A stretch of 64,000 nucleotides of DNA from NCBI GenBank assembly GCA_949471785.1, contig CASWRE010000002.1, forward strand, positions 88,821 to 152,820, written 5' to 3'. Made by a program: the position numbers and the translations under genes. Shown here one piece after another: positions 39,102-49,899 of this stretch; the first letter of the stretch is position 1; each line of letters begins with the position of its first letter. The notes beneath the pieces were generated by a model that was not told the DNA's origin, did not search any database, and worked only from the letters and a program-made list of their open reading frames with translations. Origin of the DNA: an uncultured Lachnospiraceae bacterium (GTDB lineage: Bacteria; Bacillota; Clostridia; Lachnospirales; Lachnospiraceae).

Positions 39102-39803
39102 TCAGATCAGATAACCTGCCTCTCGAAAACTGACATACCGATGATCTCCAATCACGATATGATCCAGTAAATGTAAGCCGATAATTTCTGCCGCCTGACG
39201 TATCCGTTCAGTCAGCAACGTATCCTCCCGGCTCGGCGCCGGGTCACCGCTGGGATGGTTGTGGAGAAGGATCAGATTGACAGCGTGATATTGCAGCGCC
39301 GTAATCAATACCTCCCGCGGTGTCAGTACAGAAGTGTTTGCCGTACCCATAGACATACACTGCTCTCCCAGCAATTGGTTCTTTGTGTTCAGCATCATCA
39401 GAAAAATCTTTTCCTGTTCTTCGTGACGCAGAATCTCCATATAGTAATCGGCGATGGTTTCGGGGGCGTCGAAAGATAATGTCCGTCGGGCCTCTGTCCT
39501 GGCCAAACGTTTGCACAGCTCGCCGATGCATTTTGTCTGTATTGCTTTTACAGTGCCCACACCCGGAATATCTGTCAGTTCCTGTAAAGATAAGTGATGT
39601 AAAGACAGAAGCCCTGTCTCACTGCGGGAACGGTACAGGATCTCCCGCGCCAGGTCAAGGGCTGATTTCCCCCGGGTACCCGTGCGCAGGATCACGGCCA
39701 GCAGCTCTGCGTCCTGCAGGGCTTCCGGGCCGTACTGCAGACATTTTTCATAGGGTCTGTCTTCTGTGGGCAATTCTTTCATTCGTAACCATTGTTTTTC
39801 CAT
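39102..39803 (-). CDS. radC: RadC/YsnA family JAB-domain protein
   Basis: LGEQCMSMGTANTSVLTPREVLITALQYHAVNLILLHNHPSGDPAPSREDTLLT. Confidence 0.96.
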   Translation of the reverse strand: MEKQWLRMKELPTEDRPYEKCLQYGPEALQDAELLAVILRTGTRGKSALDLAREILYRSRSETGLLSLHHLSLQELTDIPGVGTVKAIQTKCIGELCKRLARTEARRTLSFDAPETIADYYMEILRHEEQEKIFLMMLNTKNQLLGEQCMSMGTANTSVLTPREVLITALQYHAVNLILLHNHPSGDPAPSREDTLLTERIRQAAEIIGLHLLDHIVIGDHRYVSFREAGYLI

Positions 39804-39934
39804 TTGACCTCCTGTTTCTCTCTTCAGGCGTCAATGCTGTATAAATACAGTCACAGGAAAATACAATTATTCTAACATACAATCCAGGTAAAGTATACCA
39901 ATTCAAAAAAATTTCATACTTTTATTATGCTTTA

Positions 39935-41563
39935 TTACGAATTCACTCCTGCATCGCGGGTAACCCGATATTTTCTGCGGATGGCTTCTGCCACCCGGAT
40001 GCCGTCCATAGCTGCGGATGTGATGCCTCCGGCATATCCGGCGCCTTCCCCGCAGGGATAGATTCCCGCAATATTGGATTCCAGGGTCTCTCCCCGTTCC
40101 ATACGGACAGGGGAAGAGGTACGGCTCTCGATGCCGCTCAGCAATCCGTCAGGACGGCCAAAGCCGTGAATGAGATGATCAAAGGCGCTGACACCCTGTT
40201 CGATGGAGATTCCGATGGGTTCCGGCAGGATACTTCTCAGGTTTGTAAGACTCCAGTCTCCCTTAATACAAGGGGCCACGTCTCCCAGCACAGTACTGGG
40301 ATGATTGCGGCAAAAATCTTCAAAAAGCTGCACGGGAACGCGCCCGCCGGCCAGGGCATAAGCCCGCTCCTCCAGCTCCTGTTGGAAAGCTACGCCCCGT
40401 AGGGCAGCCGGCGTACCGTCAGAACCATAGGGGAGATAATCTTCGGGGGTCACCGTGACAATCAGAGCGCTGTTGGCATTCCGGCTGTCCCGAGCCTGAT
40501 AACTCATGCCATTGACAGCCAGACGATGGGGCTCTGACGAGGCGTTGACTACATAGCCGCCTGGGCACATGCAGAAGGAATAGACGCTCCTGCCGTTCGC
40601 AAGTTTTCGGGTCACTTTATAAGGGGCTGCTCCCACCTCTTTAGGGTCGGCCAACCCGTACTGGGCAAGGTTAATCATGGTCTGAGGATGTTCGATACGA
40701 ACGCCCACGGCAAAGGATTTGGCAGTCATGGCAAGACCATGGCTGTACAGCATGGAAAAGGTATCTCTGGCGCTGTGCCCGATGGCTGTCACGAGGATTT
40801 CTGTGGAAATCCATTCGTCATCGTTGACCACAATTCCTGCCAGTCTCCCTTCTCTTACCTCCAGCCCGGTCAGTTGATGGCGAAAGAGAAACTGACCGCC
40901 CAGCCGTTCTGTTTCTTTACGCATAGCTTTTACGATATCGATTAAAATATCCGTGCCGAGATGGGGTTTCTGGTCATAAACGACGGTGGGCGGCGCGCCG
41001 AAACGAACAAAGGTTTCCAGCACCAGCCGGTTTCGTCCGGCAGGGTCTTTGACGGAAGTGTTCAATTTACCATCAGAAAAAGTGCCTGCCCCCCCCTCCC
41101 CAAATTGGACGTTCGACCGGATGTCCAGCGTGCCTGTATCCCAGAAATGACCGACTCTCTCTTTCCGCCGGGAAACATCGTCACCCCGTTCCAGAATCAA
41201 GGGACGGTAGCCATGGGAAGCCAGCATGTACGCGCAAAAAAGCCCTGCCGGACCACTGCCTGCAATGACCGGACGGCCTGACAGGGGGATCTCTCCTTCA
41301 TCCGGAAAACGGTAGGGTGTTTCTTCATGTAGAAGGATCGTCCGTCCGTCGATCTTTTTTTTCAGCTTCTCTTCTCTGGATACGACGCAGTCCACGGTAT
41401 AAATATAGAAAAGTTCCGGTTTCTTTCGGGCGTCGATGGATCGGCGTACGATCCTGCAGGAAATCAGCCGGTCCGCAGAAATACCCAGGATTCGGCATAT
41501 TTTGTGCCGCAGATATTTCCGGTCATGGGATATGGGACATTTGATCTGCTGCAATCGAAGCAT
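39935..41563 (-). CDS. FAD-dependent oxidoreductase (YtfP/HI0933-related uncharacterised FAD protein)
   Basis: VIAGSGPAGLFCAYMLASHGYRPLILERGDDV; C-terminal PCGEGAGYAGGITSAAMDGIRVAEAI. Confidence 0.88.
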   Translation of the reverse strand: MLRLQQIKCPISHDRKYLRHKICRILGISADRLISCRIVRRSIDARKKPELFYIYTVDCVVSREEKLKKKIDGRTILLHEETPYRFPDEGEIPLSGRPVIAGSGPAGLFCAYMLASHGYRPLILERGDDVSRRKERVGHFWDTGTLDIRSNVQFGEGGAGTFSDGKLNTSVKDPAGRNRLVLETFVRFGAPPTVVYDQKPHLGTDILIDIVKAMRKETERLGGQFLFRHQLTGLEVREGRLAGIVVNDDEWISTEILVTAIGHSARDTFSMLYSHGLAMTAKSFAVGVRIEHPQTMINLAQYGLADPKEVGAAPYKVTRKLANGRSVYSFCMCPGGYVVNASSEPHRLAVNGMSYQARDSRNANSALIVTVTPEDYLPYGSDGTPAALRGVAFQQELEERAYALAGGRVPVQLFEDFCRNHPSTVLGDVAPCIKGDWSLTNLRSILPEPIGISIEQGVSAFDHLIHGFGRPDGLLSGIESRTSSPVRMERGETLESNIAGIYPCGEGAGYAGGITSAAMDGIRVAEAIRRKYRVTRDAGVNS

Positions 41564-41620
41564 GGCAATCTCCTTCCTGATAGGGTATGTCATAAGATCA
41601 GTCTTTTCATCTAAAGGATT

Positions 41621-42811
41621 TCAACTATTGTCCCGGTGGGAAGCTGCCCTTCCCGCCAGAGCTCCGGTGGACCAGGCCCATTGCAGGTTATAACCTCCGC
41701 AATCCCCGCAGACGTCCAAAATTTCACCGGCAAAATAAAGGCCGGGAACCAGACGTGATTCCATAGTCATAGGATTTACCTCGGACAGACTGACGCCGCC
41801 GCTGCACACCTGGGCCCGTTCAAGAGAATGGGCCCCCTTAACGGGGACAGGATAGGCTTTCAGCAGTTTTGCGTATGCCTCCGGTGTGCGGGGACTTTTT
41901 CCGGTTATGACACGGATCATTTTATCGGGAAGCAGCCCCACAAAGAGCTCCTGGTCCGTCAGGCCCCGTCGTGCATCCTTTCGATCCGCCAGGAAAGCTT
42001 CCAGCTCATCGTCTGTAAATTCCGGCAGTAAATCCAATGTGAGGAGGACATGGTGTCCTTTCTGGACGGCCCGAATGGCGTCTATACTGACCTGGAAAAC
42101 AGGAATGCCGGACACACCGTATTCGGTAAATTGGATCTCTCCCATTTCCCGTCGGCACTCTTTGTCGTTGATGTACAGTGTCACCATACCGTCCATACGC
42201 ACGCCGGCCCACTGGCTATAGGCCTTTCCCCTCCCCCGCAGAGGGACAAGAGCCGGCAGCGGCGGAACGATGCTGTGCCCCAGCCTGGCAGCCAGCTCCA
42301 TGGTATCTGCGGAAGAGCCCTGTACCGACGAGGCCGGCCCGCCGCCGCAGAGGATGATCCGGTCAGCCGGATACTGCCAGCCCTCTGTGTGTACAGTAAA
42401 CCCTTTTTCGAAACGGTCGACGCCGGTCACATGCTCCCGGGTTTTAATCCGTACTTTACGGCGGCGGGCTTCATCCTCCAGAAGTTTCAAGACGGCCTGG
42501 GCCTGTTCGCAGTAGGGATAGATCCAGCCGTTTCTGTTTTTGGTGAAAATGCCCAGTTTTGTAAAAAAACCGATTGTCTTTTGAGCGGTAAAGCGCTGCA
42601 GTACCACCTCGGCAAAGAGAGGATCGCCGCCATGGTAATGACGTATGTCCTGATCCGTGTTGGTTATATTGCATTTGCCGTTTCCGGTTACCAGGAGTTT
42701 CTTTCCCGGCCGGTCATTTTGTTCCAGCACAGTGACCCGGCTGCCGTTCTTTGCTGCCCACAGGGCGGCCATCAGCCCTGCGGGGCCTCCTCCTACGATA
42801 CAGATGTCCAT
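41621..42811 (-). CDS. HI0933-family NAD(P)/FAD-dependent oxidoreductase
   Basis: CIVGGGPAGLMAALWAAKNGSRVTVLEQNDRPGKKLLVTGNGKCNITN. Confidence 0.92.
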   Translation of the reverse strand: MDICIVGGGPAGLMAALWAAKNGSRVTVLEQNDRPGKKLLVTGNGKCNITNTDQDIRHYHGGDPLFAEVVLQRFTAQKTIGFFTKLGIFTKNRNGWIYPYCEQAQAVLKLLEDEARRRKVRIKTREHVTGVDRFEKGFTVHTEGWQYPADRIILCGGGPASSVQGSSADTMELAARLGHSIVPPLPALVPLRGRGKAYSQWAGVRMDGMVTLYINDKECRREMGEIQFTEYGVSGIPVFQVSIDAIRAVQKGHHVLLTLDLLPEFTDDELEAFLADRKDARRGLTDQELFVGLLPDKMIRVITGKSPRTPEAYAKLLKAYPVPVKGAHSLERAQVCSGGVSLSEVNPMTMESRLVPGLYFAGEILDVCGDCGGYNLQWAWSTGALAGRAASHRDNS

Positions 42812-42847
42812 AGATAATCTCTCTCCTGACGGAAATTCTTTACAACT

Positions 42848-44134
42848 TTACAGCTTTACAATTCCTGATTCATACAATTTCTGCAGGCTCATCAAGATAC
42901 CGATTTTCGCATGGTACCAGGTCAGCCCTCCCTGGAAATATACGGTATAGGGCGGCCTTATGGGGCCGTCGGCGCTCAGTTCGATGGACGAGCCCTGAAC
43001 GAAAGCTCCGGCGGCCATGATCACATCGCTGTCATAGCCGGGCATTGCCCAGGGTTCCGGCGTCACAAAGCTGTCCACCGGAGCGGCGGCCTGGATACCC
43101 TTGCAGAAAGCCACCACGCCCTCCGGTGTACCGAGCGTTACGGCCTGGATAATATCATGGCGGCTCTCGCTGCCGTTTGGCGTCACCGAGAATCCCAGTT
43201 TTTCATAAATGTTGGCGGCAAATACGGCACCCTTTAAGGCCCCCGCCGTCACTGTTGGGGCCAGGAAAAATCCCTGGTAGAAATCTTTATTTACATGCAG
43301 GGTGGCGCCCACCTCCCGGCCAAGTCCCGGTGAAGTCAGACGACAGGCACAGTTCTCAATCAGATCTGTCCGGCCGGCAATATAGCCACCTGTGGGAGCC
43401 AGGCCGCCTCCTGGATTTTTGATCAGCGATCCGACCAGCAGATCCGCGCCCACGTCGGACGGTTCGGACAATTCCACAAATTCGCCGTAGCAGTTGTCTA
43501 CCATGCAGATCAGATCCGGTTTCACGGATTTCAGAAAAGAGATCAGTTCGCCGATCTGCTTTACGGAAAAGGTGGGACGGGTCAGATAGCCTTTGGAACG
43601 CTGAATGGCCGCCAGTTTTGTTCTGGGCGTAATGGCGGCCTGTATGGCCGGATAGTCAAAGGAGCCGTCTTCCAGAAGCTCCACCTGACGGTAACGGATG
43701 CCGTACTCGGCCAGGGACCCCCGGGAAGGCCGGATACCGATGACCTCCTCCAGCGTGTCGTATGGCTTGCCCACCGGAGATAAAAGTTCGTCTCCGGGGC
43801 GCAGGTTGGCTGCCAGGGCCACTGCCAGGGCATGAGTACCGCAGGCGATCTGCGGCCGCACCAGCGCGGCTTCCGTGTGGAACGTGCGGGCGTAAACCTG
43901 CTCCAGCGTGTCTCTTCCTATATCATTGTAGCCATATCCGGTGGTGCCGTACAGGCAGGCCTCACTTACTCTGCTCTCCTGCATCGCCTGGAGGACCTTA
44001 AGCTGATTCACTTCTGCATGGACATCAAATTCGTCAAAACGATTCCGCAGATTTTTTTCTGTTTCCTCCCCAAAAGTCAATACTTTTCGACAGATGCCAA
44101 GCTGTTCGTATACGTGCTGTTTTTCCGTTGTCAT
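42848..44134 (-). CDS. Methionine gamma-lyase-like PLP protein (YnbB/'aluminium resistance' family)
   Basis: PQIACGTHALAVALAANLRPGDELL, AIQRSKGYLTRPT PLP-Lys region; adjacent to miaA. Confidence 0.88.
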   Translation of the reverse strand: MTTEKQHVYEQLGICRKVLTFGEETEKNLRNRFDEFDVHAEVNQLKVLQAMQESRVSEACLYGTTGYGYNDIGRDTLEQVYARTFHTEAALVRPQIACGTHALAVALAANLRPGDELLSPVGKPYDTLEEVIGIRPSRGSLAEYGIRYRQVELLEDGSFDYPAIQAAITPRTKLAAIQRSKGYLTRPTFSVKQIGELISFLKSVKPDLICMVDNCYGEFVELSEPSDVGADLLVGSLIKNPGGGLAPTGGYIAGRTDLIENCACRLTSPGLGREVGATLHVNKDFYQGFFLAPTVTAGALKGAVFAANIYEKLGFSVTPNGSESRHDIIQAVTLGTPEGVVAFCKGIQAAAPVDSFVTPEPWAMPGYDSDVIMAAGAFVQGSSIELSADGPIRPPYTVYFQGGLTWYHAKIGILMSLQKLYESGIVKL

Positions 44135-44236
44135 GTTTTCTCCTCTCCTTTACACACATCAGCGCCGTAGCCGTATGGCCCTGTGCCGATGCCCGTTCCC
44201 TGTACAAGCGGCAAAAGACAGATTTTCTGTCGGCAT

Positions 44237-45187
44237 TTATGCGCATATTCCCCGTTCTGTCAGGGTTTGAACCATAAACGCCAGCATCTGCCAATCGTCG
44301 TATTCGAAATCTGTTTTATCGACCCAAATGACATCCTTTTCCCGTTTAAACCAGGTGATCTGCCGCTTGGCGAAATGGCGCGTATCCCGTTTGATCCGGT
44401 AAACGGCTTCTTCATAACTGATCGTTCCGTCCAGATAATCCAGCAATTCCTTATATCCGAGGCCCTGCATGGAAACCAGCCGTCGTTCACAGCCCATGGC
44501 GGCCAACCGTCGTACCTCATCCAGAAGGCCCTGGGCCAACATGCTGTCCACTCGCCGATCGATCTGTCTGTACAGCCGCTCCCGCTCATCGTTGAGTACA
44601 AAATAGGCGAAGGCATATGGGGATTCCTTCCGCTGCTGCTCCTGATTATGGACGGATATAGGCTGTCCGGTCAGATGATAGTATTCCAGAGCCCGAATCA
44701 CCCGCTTGGTGTTGTGGGGATGAATGGCCTGGGCAGAAACCGGGTCCACCGCCCTCAGTTTGTCGTGCAGGGCCTCTGGTCCGTCTCTTAGCGCCAAGCC
44801 GTCACAGGCCGTCCGGAATGCCGGGTCATCTTCAGATTCCGTAAAGTCGATGTCCCGGACTACAGCCTGTATATAAAATCCCGTGCCGCCCACTAATATG
44901 GGGATATGACTCCGACTGTAGATCCCCTCCATGGCCGTTCGGGCCATCTGCTGGAAGGTGACCACATTGAAAGGCTCTCTGGGATCAAGTACATCAATCA
45001 GATGATGGGGCACGCCCGCCATCTCTTCGCGGGAGATCTTGGCGGAACCGATATCCATATATTTATAGATCTGCATGGAGTCTGCCGATATGATTTCTCC
45101 GCCGATCTGCTTTGCCAGCGCAAGGGAAAGCGCAGTCTTTCCCACGGCCGTGGGGCCTGTCAATATGACGAGAGATTTTTTCTCCAT
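44237..45187 (-). CDS. miaA: tRNA dimethylallyltransferase
   Basis: LTGPTAVGKTALSLALAKQIGGEIISADSMQIYKYMDIGSAK. Confidence 0.97.
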   Translation of the reverse strand: MEKKSLVILTGPTAVGKTALSLALAKQIGGEIISADSMQIYKYMDIGSAKISREEMAGVPHHLIDVLDPREPFNVVTFQQMARTAMEGIYSRSHIPILVGGTGFYIQAVVRDIDFTESEDDPAFRTACDGLALRDGPEALHDKLRAVDPVSAQAIHPHNTKRVIRALEYYHLTGQPISVHNQEQQRKESPYAFAYFVLNDERERLYRQIDRRVDSMLAQGLLDEVRRLAAMGCERRLVSMQGLGYKELLDYLDGTISYEEAVYRIKRDTRHFAKRQITWFKREKDVIWVDKTDFEYDDWQMLAFMVQTLTERGICA

Positions 45188-45197
45188 GATATCCTCC

Positions 45198-47135
45198 CTA
45201 TATGATCCTACGGAATTTTTTCTCCAGTTCCGCCTTGCTCATTTTAATGATGGTGGGGCGGCCATGAGGACACTGGTAGGGGTTGTCCAGCGTCAATAAT
45301 TCATCAATCAGCCGCTGCGTTTCCGGTATACTCATGCGGCTATTGCCTTTCACGGCAGCTTTGCAGGCCATGGTGGCAATTCGATGACCGATCATCTCCC
45401 GGCTGTCCGCTTTTTCCAGGCTGTCGGTACATTCACTGAGTAATTCCAAGAAAAGCCTGTCCGTGGCAATGCCGTAAAGATTATGGGGAACGGAACGGAT
45501 ACAGTAAGCGTCCGGGCCGAATTCCTCCACATCAAAGCCATACTCCGCGAACAGCTCCCTGTGGGTATCCAAAAGCTGCCGTTCCTGCATGGAGGGATGA
45601 ATGACAATGGGAGGCGATATCATTTGTGAGAAAATTTCTCTCCTTTTGTGCGCTCTGATCATCTGTTCATAGAGTACTTTCTCGTGAGCGGCATGCTGAT
45701 CGATAATGTACAGCTCCTCTCCTTTCTCAATAAGCCAGTATGTAGTAAAGAGCTGTCCGATGATCCGATAGACGGATCTGTCTTTTCTGGAGAAAGGAAA
45801 ATTTTCCTTCTTGTCGAAGAGAGACATTTGCTGAAGCCCGGCGGCTGCGGACGCGCCCTCTCTTACACCGTAACGCTTCTCATCTTCCCGCAATACAGAA
45901 GCCATTTGTCCCTTCTGGTTGACGGTATCTGTCCGGCTGACGGTATCTGCTGCAGGGACGGCGCTTTTTTCCTGTACGGATGCTCCTTCCCGACCGGGAT
46001 CATTTTGCGTTGACGGGATTTCTTTTTCCATCCTGCGCAGATATTCTTGCCGGCGTTTCTGCTCAAAGGGTTCCGGCATCTGCATGGGGGCCTGCGTTTT
46101 ACGGTCTGGTTTTTTTCCTTTTTCCAGCTGCACTTTGGGAATCAATACTGTCCCTCTAAGGGCGTCTGTCAGCACCTGCTTCACTGTCTGGTAAACGTCT
46201 TCCTGATCGGAAAAGCGCACTTCCATTTTGGAAGGATGCACATTGACGTCTACTGTCCCGCCGTCAAGTTCCAGGAAAAGACAGGTAAAAGGATACTGGT
46301 GCTGCATCAGAAAGCCACGATAGCTCTCTTCTATGGCCTTCATCAGAATGCGGTCCTTCACATACCGCCCGTTCACGTAATAATTCTCAAAATTCCGATT
46401 GCCCCGGGATACCGCAGGTTTGCCGATATATCCGTGAATAGATAATCCCTCTCTGCGATGACCGATTTCTATCAGTTCTCCGGTGATATCCCTTCCGTAA
46501 ATCTGATAAATAATTTCCTTTAGCTTACCGTTCCCCGCCGTCTGAAAACGTATCTGCCCGTTTAACATGTATTTAAAGGAAATCTGCGGATGAGACAGGG
46601 CCAGTTGTTCCATATACCCGGTGATGTAATTCCCCTCTGTGGCCGGCGTTTTCAGAAACTTTGCCCTGGCGGGGGTATTATAGAACAGGTTGCGCACCAG
46701 GATCGTGGTGCCGTCCGGCGCTCCCACTTCCTCGCAGGATTGTTCCCTTCCTCCGTCGATACAATAACGCACTCCGGTCAGATCCTCCTGCGGCTTTGTG
46801 ATCATCTCTACCTGAGCCACCGCCGCAATACTGGACAGAGCTTCCCCCCGAAACCCCAGAGAACCGATGGCCCACAGATCCTGCAATCTCTGCAGCTTGC
46901 TGGTGGCGTGGCGCAGAAAGGCCAGAGAAAGCTGTTCCCTGCCGATACCGCAGCCATTATCTGTAATCCGAATAAAGGTAATCCCCCCCTGCTTTACCTC
47001 CACAGTGATCGCCGTGGAATCGGCGTCAATGGCATTTTCCACCAGCTCTTTTACCACTGAAGCCGGTCTCTCCACCACCTCGCCGGCAGCAATCTGATCA
47101 ATGGTCTCCTGATCTAAAACGGCAATTTGTGCCAT
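45198..47135 (-). CDS. mutL: DNA mismatch repair protein MutL
   Basis: IAAGEVVERPASVVKELVENAIDAD, GFRGEALSSIAAVAQ. Confidence 0.98.
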   Translation of the reverse strand: MAQIAVLDQETIDQIAAGEVVERPASVVKELVENAIDADSTAITVEVKQGGITFIRITDNGCGIGREQLSLAFLRHATSKLQRLQDLWAIGSLGFRGEALSSIAAVAQVEMITKPQEDLTGVRYCIDGGREQSCEEVGAPDGTTILVRNLFYNTPARAKFLKTPATEGNYITGYMEQLALSHPQISFKYMLNGQIRFQTAGNGKLKEIIYQIYGRDITGELIEIGHRREGLSIHGYIGKPAVSRGNRNFENYYVNGRYVKDRILMKAIEESYRGFLMQHQYPFTCLFLELDGGTVDVNVHPSKMEVRFSDQEDVYQTVKQVLTDALRGTVLIPKVQLEKGKKPDRKTQAPMQMPEPFEQKRRQEYLRRMEKEIPSTQNDPGREGASVQEKSAVPAADTVSRTDTVNQKGQMASVLREDEKRYGVREGASAAAGLQQMSLFDKKENFPFSRKDRSVYRIIGQLFTTYWLIEKGEELYIIDQHAAHEKVLYEQMIRAHKRREIFSQMISPPIVIHPSMQERQLLDTHRELFAEYGFDVEEFGPDAYCIRSVPHNLYGIATDRLFLELLSECTDSLEKADSREMIGHRIATMACKAAVKGNSRMSIPETQRLIDELLTLDNPYQCPHGRPTIIKMSKAELEKKFRRII

Positions 47136-47150
47136 GGGTTTCTCCTTTCG

Positions 47151-49808
47151 TTACTGGTCACGGAGTGACCCCCACCGGTTCTTCAGTTTGTTTTGCAGCC
47201 GATAAATGGTATTCAGCGCATCCACGGGAGTCAGATTTCCCACATCGATATCTTTCAATTCCTGCAAAATATCGTCGTCCTTTGCCGTGTCAAAAAGCGT
47301 CATCTGCTTCATATCTACTTCATCATAATGGGGAACCTTCTTTTTGTTTTTTTTCACCCCGGCCATATCTTTCACCGTCTCGGTGATATCCGCATCTGAG
47401 AGCTGCTCCGCCAGTTCTTTGGCCCGTTCGATAACGGAATCCGGCACCCCAGCCAGCTTGGCCACCTGTATACCATAGCTTCGGTCCGCTCCGCCCCGCA
47501 CGATTTTCCGCAGAAAGACGATATTGTCTCCTCGTTCTTTGACGGCAATACAGTAATTGTTGACACCGGGAAGCTTGCCTTCCAGCTCCGTCAGCTCGTG
47601 ATAATGGGTGGCAAACAGTGTCTTTGCTCCCAGAAGCCTGGTATTGGCGATATGTTCAATGACCGCCCAGGCGATACTGAGACCGTCAAAGGTGCTGGTG
47701 CCCCGGCCGATCTCATCCAGGATCAGCAGGCTCTTCGGCGTGGCGTTCCGCAGGATATTGGCCACTTCCGTCATCTCCACCATAAAGGTGCTCTGACCGC
47801 TGGCCAGATCATCGGAAGCCCCGACCCGGGTGAAGATCCGGTCCACAATGCCGATCTTTGCCTTCTCGGCCGGAACAAAGGAACCGATCTGGGCCATGAG
47901 GACGATCAGGGCTGTCTGCCGCATATAAGTGGATTTTCCCGCCATATTCGGTCCGGTGATAATGGAAATACGGTTGCCGCCGTTATCCAGCCGGGTATCA
48001 TTGGCAATAAACATATCGTTGGGAATCATCTTTTCCACCACGGGATGACGACCGTTTTTGATATCGATGAGCCCTTTACCGTTTAAAGTGGGACGGACAT
48101 AATTGTTGTGCATGGCTACCAGGGACAGGGAGGCGTATACGTCGAGACGGGCCACTGCCTTGGCCGTTCGCTGAATTCGTTCCACCTGGGCAGCCACAGT
48201 ATCCCGAATCTGGGCAAACAGCACATATTCCAGAGAATAGAGCTTATCCTCCGCGCCGAGAATGGTATCCTCCAGTTCCTTGAGCCGGGGAGTTATGTAT
48301 CGTTCCGCATTCGTCAGCGTCTGCTTGCGGGTATAATAATCCGGTACCAGATTTTTGAAGGAATTGGTTACTTCCAGATAATAGCCGAATACTTTATTAT
48401 ACTTTACCCGCAGATTTTTGATCCCGGTTTTTTCCCGCTCTGTGGCCTCCAGCTCGGCCAGCCAGGTCTTGCCTTCGGTTTTAGCATGGCGGTATGTATC
48501 CACATCCGCATGGTAGCCGTCCCGGATAATGCCGCCCTCTTTCATGGCCAGGGGCGGTTCGTCTACGATAGCCGAACCGATCAATTCGCAGACATCTTCC
48601 AGAGCATCCATATCCTCGTAAATCTGTTTCATTTCTTTTGAAGAAAATTCCCGCAGTACATTCCGGATATGGGGCAGCATCTCCAGAGAAGAACGGAAGG
48701 CGAGGAGATCCCGGGGATTGGCCGACTGATAACTGATTCGGCCGATGAGACGTTCCATATCATAGATGGGATGTAAATATTCCCGGATCTCGTCTCTGCT
48801 CATGGCACTTTTGTTCAGTTCCTCCACGGCATCATAGCGGGCTTCAATATCTTCCGCGTCGATGAGGGGCTGCTCCACATATCCCCGGAGCATACGGGCC
48901 CCCATGGCCGTTTTGGTTTTGTCCAGCACCCAAAGCAGGGAACCCCTCTTCTGTTTTTCCCGCAGTGTCTCCACCAGCTCCAGATTTCTGCGGCTGGAGC
49001 TGTCGATCAGCATGAAATTATCGGTTACATAGGGGCTGATCCGGGTCATATTGGACAGATTACTTTTCTGTGTCTCTTTGAGATAGAGAAACAGAGCGCC
49101 TGCTGCAATGAGGCCGCTGTCATAGTCGGCCAGTCCCAGTCCTTCCAGAGAAATCAGCTGAAAATGCTCCAACAGTGTTTTCTTGCACAAAGCGTCGTCA
49201 AAATACCAGGCGTCCAGGCCGTTCAACACGATCTGCAGACGCTCCCGTAAATCCTCCACATCCACGCCGCTGACAAAAAAGGGCTGGTTGCAGATGATTT
49301 CCGAGGGGGTGAACTTCCCGATTTCATCTAAAAGCTTTCGGGACTTGTCAACCTCGGTGACATAGCAGTCTCCGGTGCTGATATCCGCGATGGACAGGCC
49401 GAAATGATCTTCCATATAGACGATTGACATAAGATAATTATTTCGCGATTCCTCAATCCCCATGGTATTCATGTTCGTGCCGGGCGTTACTACCCGGACT
49501 ACTTCCCGTTTTACCATGCCTTTAGCCGTTCGCGGGTCTTCCATCTGCTCACATACGGCCACCTTGTAGCCCTTGGCCACAAGCCTGTTTATGTAAGATT
49601 CCGCCGCATGATAGGGTACGCCGCACATAGGCGCGCGCTCCTTAAGGCCGCAGTCTTTACCGGTCAGGGTGATTTCCAGTTCCTTGGTTACCGTCAGGGC
49701 ATCATCAAAAAACATCTCATAAAAATCTCCGAGCCTGTAAAAGAGAATACAGCCCGGATTTTCTTCCTTGGTCTTCAGATAATGCTGCATCATTGGTGAT
49801 AATGTCAA
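47151..49808 (-). CDS. mutS: DNA mismatch repair protein MutS
   Basis: ITGPNMAGKSTYMRQTALIVLMAQIGSFVPA, DEIGRGTSTFDGLSIAWAV. Confidence 0.99.
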   Translation of the reverse strand: MTLSPMMQHYLKTKEENPGCILFYRLGDFYEMFFDDALTVTKELEITLTGKDCGLKERAPMCGVPYHAAESYINRLVAKGYKVAVCEQMEDPRTAKGMVKREVVRVVTPGTNMNTMGIEESRNNYLMSIVYMEDHFGLSIADISTGDCYVTEVDKSRKLLDEIGKFTPSEIICNQPFFVSGVDVEDLRERLQIVLNGLDAWYFDDALCKKTLLEHFQLISLEGLGLADYDSGLIAAGALFLYLKETQKSNLSNMTRISPYVTDNFMLIDSSSRRNLELVETLREKQKRGSLLWVLDKTKTAMGARMLRGYVEQPLIDAEDIEARYDAVEELNKSAMSRDEIREYLHPIYDMERLIGRISYQSANPRDLLAFRSSLEMLPHIRNVLREFSSKEMKQIYEDMDALEDVCELIGSAIVDEPPLAMKEGGIIRDGYHADVDTYRHAKTEGKTWLAELEATEREKTGIKNLRVKYNKVFGYYLEVTNSFKNLVPDYYTRKQTLTNAERYITPRLKELEDTILGAEDKLYSLEYVLFAQIRDTVAAQVERIQRTAKAVARLDVYASLSLVAMHNNYVRPTLNGKGLIDIKNGRHPVVEKMIPNDMFIANDTRLDNGGNRISIITGPNMAGKSTYMRQTALIVLMAQIGSFVPAEKAKIGIVDRIFTRVGASDDLASGQSTFMVEMTEVANILRNATPKSLLILDEIGRGTSTFDGLSIAWAVIEHIANTRLLGAKTLFATHYHELTELEGKLPGVNNYCIAVKERGDNIVFLRKIVRGGADRSYGIQVAKLAGVPDSVIERAKELAEQLSDADITETVKDMAGVKKNKKKVPHYDEVDMKQMTLFDTAKDDDILQELKDIDVGNLTPVDALNTIYRLQNKLKNRWGSLRDQ

Positions 49809-49899
49809 AGCTTTTACCGTCCTGTTCGTATTTTATTTCATTTATCAGTAACGTTCATACCGTATCGGTTTGCCAGGTAAAATGTTTTCTGACTTTCTG

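Noticed and set aside
41083-41104. C8 run inside the FAD oxidoreductase gene as a contingency locus
   Set aside because: Encodes the conserved FGEGGAGTFSDGKL motif, so the tract is explained by protein sequence.
42050-42817. 255-aa + strand ORF
   Set aside because: Antisense shadow of the HI0933-family FAD gene.
44034-44294. 86-aa minus-strand ORF between miaA and the YnbB-like gene as an hfq replacement
   Set aside because: Overlaps both flanking genes out of frame and has no Sm-like motif.
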